64,000 nt of DNA from Halobacterium noricense. GTDB lineage: Archaea > Halobacteriota > Halobacteria > Halobacteriales > Halobacteriaceae. This document shows, piece by piece, positions 59,673 to 64,000 of this stretch (the stretch's first letter is position 1; every line of letters starts with the position of its first letter). The stretch spans positions 124,001 through 188,000 of the forward strand of contig NZ_CP089468.1 of the NCBI RefSeq assembly GCF_021233435.1, written 5' to 3'. Under the pieces are notes generated by a model that worked only from the letters and a program-made list of their open reading frames with translations, had not been told where the DNA came from and searched no databases. The translations under genes were made by a program, and so were the position numbers.

Positions 59673-60287
59673 TTAGCGGGCCGCGGCCGCGACGCGTTCC
59701 TTCTCTTCTTTCTGCCCGACCGCGTACGTCTGCACGTCGTAGTCGGCGGCGCCGATGAGCTGGTTCGCCAGCGCTTCGGCGGCGTCGACGGGCGTCTTGA
59801 ACGACGACGAGTGAGCGCCGTCGGCGATGAACTTCAGCGCCTGGTCGACGCGGCGCTGGGGCGCGACGTCGACGGCCTTCGGGACGGAGATGCCACCGTA
59901 CTTCAGGCGGACGGTCTCCTCGCGGGGCGCGGAGTTCTCGACGGCACGCACGAGCACCTGAATCGGGTTCTCCTCGGTGCGCTCGTGGATGCTGTCGAAG
60001 GCGTCGCGGACGATGCCGAGCGACTGCTGCTTCTTGCCCGCGTTCGCGCCTGTCTTCATCAGGCGGTTCGCGAGCCGCTCGACGATACTAATCTCGCTCT
60101 TCTTGAACTGCTTCTGCGCGTGGCGACCCATCGTGTGCGCGACGGGCGTCACGGAGAGGTAGCGGCGCGTGCTCGGGTCACGGTACTGGATGTCCGTGAC
60201 GTCCCACTTGCCGAAGAGCTTCGCATTGACGTCCTCCTCGTCGGTGCCAGCGGGCGCGTCGGGTTCGGGGGCTTCTTCCTCGCTCAT
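59673..60287 (-). CDS. rpsG: 30S ribosomal protein uS7
   Basis: 204 aa. LFGKWDVTDIQYRDPSTRRY, the RLANRLMKTGANAGKKQQSL helix and PQRRVDQALKFIADGA are archaeal S7 blocks. An acidic haloarchaeal N-terminal extension of 20 residues is present. It starts two bases after the rpsL stop and is cotranscribed with it. Confidence 0.97.
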   Translation of the reverse strand: MSEEEAPEPDAPAGTDEEDVNAKLFGKWDVTDIQYRDPSTRRYLSVTPVAHTMGRHAQKQFKKSEISIVERLANRLMKTGANAGKKQQSLGIVRDAFDSIHERTEENPIQVLVRAVENSAPREETVRLKYGGISVPKAVDVAPQRRVDQALKFIADGAHSSSFKTPVDAAEALANQLIGAADYDVQTYAVGQKEEKERVAAAAR

Positions 60288-60289
60288 GA

Positions 60290-60718
60290 TTATCGCACCG
60301 GCTTCTCAGCGTTCCCGCGGACCAGTTCGATGAGGCTCACGCCGTTGACCTTCTCGACCTTGTAGTTCACGCCCGAGAGGTCGCCCATCGCACGACCCTT
60401 CGCACCGCCGATACCGGCGATGGTGACCTCGTCGTGCTCGTCGATGAACGAGATAGCGCCGTCACCGGGACAGAACGCGGTGACCTGCTTCCCGTTCTTG
60501 ATGAGCTGAACTCGCACGCACTTCCGAATCGCGGAGTTGGGCTGTTTTGCTTCGATACCTACCTTCTCGAGGACGATCCCGCGACCCTGCGGTGCACCCT
60601 CGAGGGGGTCGGACTCTTTGCCGAGCCCCCGTTCTCGCCGCGCGTACTCCGAGTCGGACCACCGGTGCTTCTGGCGGTCCTTCTTCAGTTTCCGAGCGGC
60701 GTACTTGCCGTTCGACAT
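60290..60718 (-). CDS. rpsL: 30S ribosomal protein uS12
   Basis: 142 aa from ATG 60718. [22 protein letters not shown], then [28 protein letters not shown] and [17 protein letters not shown]; the aspartylated loop PNSAIRKC and the decoding-site lysine are present. An in-frame ATG at 60763 is disfavoured. Upstream is a 478-base repeat region that separates it from nusA. Confidence 0.97.
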   Translation of the reverse strand: MSNGKYAARKLKKDRQKHRWSDSEYARRERGLGKESDPLEGAPQGRGIVLEKVGIEAKQPNSAIRKCVRVQLIKNGKQVTAFCPGDGAISFIDEHDEVTIAGIGGAKGRAMGDLSGVNYKVEKVNGVSLIELVRGNAEKPVR

Positions 60719-61196
60719 ACAGTCGTTTACCCAGCGGAGGCACTTAAACTCGGCCTTTCGCATCCACTTTTTGCTGCGCTCGCGGCCTACGGCCGCTCGC
60801 TGGCAAAAACGTGGTGAAAAAGCACTCCTCGCTCACTTCGCGCTCTTCGAGCGCTCCGTTCGCTCGTCGGCCCGCGCTCCCTACGGTCGCGCGGCGAACG
60901 GCTTCGCTCGGGTTCTTCGAACCGCTCGCTCGCCGATGCTTGCAGCAGGAGGTCAATCGACTGTTTTGCATTCGCGGCCCGAGTGGTCCGGAGGACCCGG
61001 AAGGGCCGCGATTCACCGAGCGCGAACGATGCGAGGCGCTACGCGCCTCGGAACATGCGAGCGGCGAGCGCAGCGAGCCGTAAGCAGTGAGCGCTCGGGC
61101 CGACGACTGAGGGACGGAACGGACCGAAGGAGGAGTGCTTTTAGCGTAGCTTTTGCCAGCGAGGGCGGCGAAGCCGCCCGAGTGCAGCAAAAGGTA
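60719..61196. repeat. 478-bp repeat block between nusA and rpsL
   Basis: No gene seen. It contains family C copy 2 (about 60765-60930), matching 5715-5880, then a middle part with AT-richer words (GGTCAATCGACTGTTTTGC at 60951-60969), and family B copy 3 at the right end. Several perfect palindromes lie here, e.g. CGCGGCCTACGGCCGCT around 60782. In other haloarchaea as I know them nusA and rpsL are close neighbours, so this is probably an accumulated insertion. Confidence 0.6.
61138..61195. repeat. Family B terminator-like palindromic element, copy 3
   Basis: CTTTTAGCGTAGCTTTTGC ... GAGG, then hairpin GGGCGGC-gaa-GCCGCCC at 61163-61179 and AGTGCAGCAAAAGGT, ending one base before the nusA stop codon. 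Same frame as copies 1 and 2 with a different stem. Confidence 0.6.
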
Positions 61197-61622
61197 CTAC
61201 GTGAGCTGAATGTCGTCGACGTCGAAGTGCCGTTTCGCGAGCTGTTTGGCGGCTTCGATGTTCTTCCCGCCGGTGCCGATGGCGACGCCCTTGTCTTCGT
61301 GGGCGACTTCGGCGTACGCGACCGTGGTGTCGTTCTTGCTGATGGTGACGTTGTAGACGGCCGCGGGGGAGAGCGCGTTCGCGACGAAGCCCTCCGGCGT
61401 GGGCGCATCCTCGACGAGCATCACGTCGCGGCCGAGTTTCGCTTCGAGCTCCTCGACGCGGCTGCCGCCGGGGCCGATGGCCGACCCCATCTCGCCGGCG
61501 GCGACGACGAAGATGACGCGCTCGTGTTCGTCGTCGACGACGCAGTCGACGGCGTCGGCGTCGGTCTCGTCCTCGAACGCGGCGATGAGGCGGCGCGCCT
61601 CGTCGGAGAGCCTGACTGTCAT
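61197..61622 (-). CDS. nusA: NusA-like KH domain transcription factor
   Basis: 141 aa. Two KH domains: GEMGSAIGPGGSRVEELEAKLG and the second GVAIGTGGKNIEAAKQLAK, each with the GxxG loop. Archaeal NusA lacks the bacterial N-terminal polymerase-binding and S1 domains, as here. Its ATG shares one base with the rpoA2 stop, so it is in the RNA polymerase operon. Confidence 0.95.
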   Translation of the reverse strand: MTVRLSDEARRLIAAFEDETDADAVDCVVDDEHERVIFVVAAGEMGSAIGPGGSRVEELEAKLGRDVMLVEDAPTPEGFVANALSPAAVYNVTISKNDTTVAYAEVAHEDKGVAIGTGGKNIEAAKQLAKRHFDVDDIQLT

Positions 61623-62809
61623 CAGTCGGACTTGCTGGCGCCCATCCGGAGGTCGACGTCGCCGGTGCCGAGCTGGACGGGCTTCCCGACGATGACGTTC
61701 TCGATGACGCCGTCGAGGTCGTCGGCCTCGCCGTAGATGGCGGCGTCCAGGAGGTGACTGACCGTCACCTCGAACGCCGCGCGGGCGAGCACGGAGTCCT
61801 TGTTCCCGGAGATGCCGTGTCGGCCGATGGACTGGATGGTGCCGTCGTTGGTCATGATGTCCGCGACCAGCATCAGGTGGCGGATGTTCACGTCGTCGAG
61901 GCCCTGCTCTTCGAGCGTGGTCATCGTCTCCTCGATGATGGCTTCGCGGGCGGCCTCGATGCCGAGGGTCTTGTGAACCTCGTGGATGTTGTTACACGAC
62001 GTGCGGGAGGCGTCGACGCCCTCGATGCTGAGCGCCTTCTTGAACGCCGACCCCTCCGTGTAGAGGACGAACTCCTCGCCGCGCTCGGTCTCCTCGCGGC
62101 GGATAACGACGCGAGAGACGTCCTCGATGCCCTTGAACACGATGTCGCGGAGCTGTTCGACGAGCTGGAGCAGCTCGCGGTACGACGGCTCGCTCGGGCC
62201 GAACTCCAGGACGGTCCCCTGCTGGGTGACCTGGACGCCGAGGCTCCCCTCGATGGTTTCGGCGATTTCGCCCGCGATTTCGTTCGTGGAGTCCTTGAGC
62301 GGCCACCGCTCCTGGAGCGTGTCCTCGTTGAGGTCGATCTGGACGACCATGTCGGCGACGTTCGTGGAGATGTCCCCGAGCGCGAGAATCTTCGTCGCCT
62401 CGATGCTCCACACGACCTCGTGGGCGCGTTCGCGCTCCTCGGCGTACTCGTCTTCGAGGTACACCGTCATGATGGGCGTGTCCGGGGTCTTTCGGGCGTC
62501 CACGAGCTCGATGAGCCGCGGCAGGCCCTGCGTCACGTCCATCTCCGCGACGCCCGCGTAGTGGAACGTGTTCATTGTCATCTGCGTCCCCGGCTCCCCG
62601 ATGGACTGCGCGGAGACGGTCCCCACGGGTTCGAGGGGGTCGACGCGCGTGTCGACGTACTGAGACTCGACTGCGGTCGCGATGTCCTTGGCTTCCGGGA
62701 TGGTGACGTCCTCGCGGCCCTCGATGGTGTCGTAGACGCGTTCCTTGAGGCGTCGCGGGAGCTCCGTGCCCTCGACGTGGTCGCGAATCGCTGGCGTGAT
62801 TTCAGTCAT
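61622..62809 (-). CDS. rpoA2: RNA polymerase subunit A''
   Basis: 395 aa. Archaeal C-terminal part of the largest subunit, including the bridge/trigger-helix region [21 protein letters not shown] (split at 20 residues) and [22 protein letters not shown]; the C-terminus has the conserved [12 protein letters not shown]. The start is ATG 62809, 44 bases after rpoA1, with a hairpin between. No frameshift. Confidence 0.97.
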   Translation of the reverse strand: MTEITPAIRDHVEGTELPRRLKERVYDTIEGREDVTIPEAKDIATAVESQYVDTRVDPLEPVGTVSAQSIGEPGTQMTMNTFHYAGVAEMDVTQGLPRLIELVDARKTPDTPIMTVYLEDEYAEERERAHEVVWSIEATKILALGDISTNVADMVVQIDLNEDTLQERWPLKDSTNEIAGEIAETIEGSLGVQVTQQGTVLEFGPSEPSYRELLQLVEQLRDIVFKGIEDVSRVVIRREETERGEEFVLYTEGSAFKKALSIEGVDASRTSCNNIHEVHKTLGIEAAREAIIEETMTTLEEQGLDDVNIRHLMLVADIMTNDGTIQSIGRHGISGNKDSVLARAAFEVTVSHLLDAAIYGEADDLDGVIENVIVGKPVQLGTGDVDLRMGASKSD

Positions 62810-62840
62810 CGTTCACCTCCGTGGCAACGGCTGTGAGCCT

Positions 62841-62859
62841 GATTGAACGGAGTTCAATC
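62841..62859 (-). other. Hairpin across the rpoA1 stop
   Basis: GATTGAA-cggag-TTCAATC, a perfect 7-bp stem that includes the rpoA1 stop codon and lies 32 bases before the rpoA2 start. It may adjust read-through translation or processing between the two subunits' messages. Confidence 0.45.
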
Positions 62860-64000
62860 ATCGGATTCCACCTCCCAGGACGCGCCGTGCTCGGAGAGGT
62901 TCGTCGGCGGCTCCTGGATGCCGAGGAACTCCTCTTTCTCCCCGGTGCTCTCGAATTCGGATTCGATGATGCGGTCGGCGATCTGTTCGACGTCGATGTC
63001 GACCTCCTCGCTGGAGGACACCTCGACGGGCGACGTGCCGTCCTCGCCGAACTCGAACTGGACGATGGTGTCGCTGGTGTCGCGGACCGTGCCGTCGTAC
63101 TGGGTCTCCAGCTCGGAGAGCGCGTTGATGAGGCGGCGCTGGAGGTAGCCGGACTTCGACGTCCGGACTGCCGTGTCCACCAGCCCCTCGCGGCCACCCA
63201 TCGCGTGGAAGAAGAACTCTTTCGGGGTGAGGCCGCTCGTGTAGGAGTTCTCCACGAAGCCGTGGGCTTCACTGGAGAGGTCGTTCGGCTCGAAGTGACT
63301 GAGCGTGCGGTCCTCGTAGCCGCGGTTGATGCGCTCGCCACGAACTGCCTGCTGGCCGACACAGCCGGCCATCTGCGTGAGGTTCAGCATCGACCCACGC
63401 GCGCCGGAGTCGGCCATGACGACTGCGGGGTTGTCCGCGTCGAAGTTCTCCGCGGCGACGTCGCCGGCGGAGTCGCGGGCCTTCCCGAGCGTCTGCATGA
63501 TTTTCATCTCGAGGGTCTCGTCGACGGTGCGGCCGGGCAGGGATTCGAGGTCGCCGTTCTCGTAGCTCTCGATGAGCTCCTGCACGCGGTCGTACGCCGA
63601 CCCGATGGCATCGTCGATGCGCTCGCGGGCTTCCGTGGAGACGGTCTCGTCGTCGATGCCGATGGAGAACCCGAAGTGCATGATCGAGCGCATCGCCAGC
63701 GAGGCGACCTCGTTGATGAAGATGCGCGCGCGGGTCTTCCCGTGGACCTTCGCGATGGTGTCGACGATTTCGCCGCCGAACCCACCGATTTCGTTCTCGG
63801 CGATGGTGCCTTCGAGGAGCTGGCCGTTCTCGATGACGACCGGCTCACCGACGGTCCCCGTGAAGTCGAGGTTGAGGTCGTCGGGCAGCAGTTCGCTGAA
63901 GATCTGTCGCCCCTCCCAGTAGGGCTCGCTGTCCTCCGTTCCGGCGGGCTCGGGGAGCTCGTCGATGCTGGTCTGGCGCAGCAGGTCCGACGCCTGCGTC
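62854..64000 (-). CDS. rpoA1: RNA polymerase subunit A', C-terminal part
   Basis: The gene continues beyond the right edge; 382 codons with the C-terminus are here. Conserved blocks are ADSGARGSMLNLTQMAGCVGQQ, GFVENSYTSGLTPKEFFFHAMGGREGL and DTAVRTSKSGYLQRRLINAL. These belong to the funnel and bridge-helix region of the largest subunit. It ends ESDD at TGA 62856-62854. The catalytic NADFDGD lies upstream, outside the window. Confidence 0.97.
   Translation of the reverse strand, partial: TQASDLLRQTSIDELPEPAGTEDSEPYWEGRQIFSELLPDDLNLDFTGTVGEPVVIENGQLLEGTIAENEIGGFGGEIVDTIAKVHGKTRARIFINEVASLAMRSIMHFGFSIGIDDETVSTEARERIDDAIGSAYDRVQELIESYENGDLESLPGRTVDETLEMKIMQTLGKARDSAGDVAAENFDADNPAVVMADSGARGSMLNLTQMAGCVGQQAVRGERINRGYEDRTLSHFEPNDLSSEAHGFVENSYTSGLTPKEFFFHAMGGREGLVDTAVRTSKSGYLQRRLINALSELETQYDGTVRDTSDTIVQFEFGEDGTSPVEVSSSEEVDIDVEQIADRIIESEFESTGEKEEFLGIQEPPTNLSEHGASWEVESDD

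Noticed and set aside
1-64000. CRISPR arrays, rRNA genes and replication origin
   Set aside because: No regularly spaced repeats, no rRNA sequence and no orc1/cdc6 gene or ORB-like repeats were found.

Overview
The window comes from a halophilic archaeon (class Halobacteria), most likely in or near Halobacterium, though the genus is not proven. Reasons: very high GC with GC-rich third codon positions, strongly acidic proteins, GTG starts and leaderless promoters with TATA boxes 25-31 bases before the start codon. Archaeal markers include RNA polymerase A'/A'', EF-1A, EF-2, Rli1, archaemetzincin, SepF, FAU-1, an F420:NADP oxidoreductase, a geranylgeranyl reductase and many haloarchaea-only DUF families.

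Layout. 1-3.5 kb: end of a membrane gene, the thiazole/pyrimidine thiamine pair thi4-thiDN, then npdG. 3.5-12.4 kb: HAD hydrolase, UPF0146, archaemetzincin, a secreted glycosylation-rich protein, rli1 with an EMC6-like partner, an HTH regulator, a lipoprotein and a PIN-ATPase-KH protein. 12.5-24.8 kb: M20 and M32 peptidases, alcohol dehydrogenase, two tiny zinc-finger proteins, a UvrD-like helicase followed directly by an M24-like protein, a first MITE, riboflavin synthase, PrsW, FAU-1 and a NifU-like protein. 24.9-39.2 kb: LVIVD surface protein, ROK kinase, AIM24, universal stress protein, SDR, YbaK, uvrA, HNH protein, LUD protein, geranylgeranyl reductase, YgfZ-like protein and small DUFs. 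39.2-41 kb: an IS200/IS605 element (tnpA, tnpB) ending exactly at the sepF stop. 41-43.2 kb: a sulfur-trafficking operon (YeeE/YedE, TusA, rhodanese). 44-47.7 kb: PUA protein, second MITE, RNase R-like protein, matrixin lipoprotein. 47.7-51.4 kb: a C5 DNA methyltransferase plus zinc finger, divergent from a wHTH and two nuclease-like genes, ending at tRNA-Ala(CGC), whose 3' end is repeated nearby. 51.5-64 kb: the translation/transcription cluster rpsJ-tuf, hom/ACT, fusA, DUF5781, a PQQ-type dehydrogenase, rpsG-rpsL, nusA, rpoA2, rpoA1.

The most unusual content is outside the housekeeping genes. There are two copies of a transposase-less element with 17-bp terminal inverted repeats and perfect 8-bp target duplications. 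There is a family of terminator-like palindromic elements at gene 3' ends, one of which has duplicated the last codons of an SDR gene. Palindromic in-frame insertions occur in two coding genes. A candidate restriction/defence locus next to tRNA-Ala carries integration-like repeats. The TnpB has an unexpected residue at the second RuvC catalytic position.
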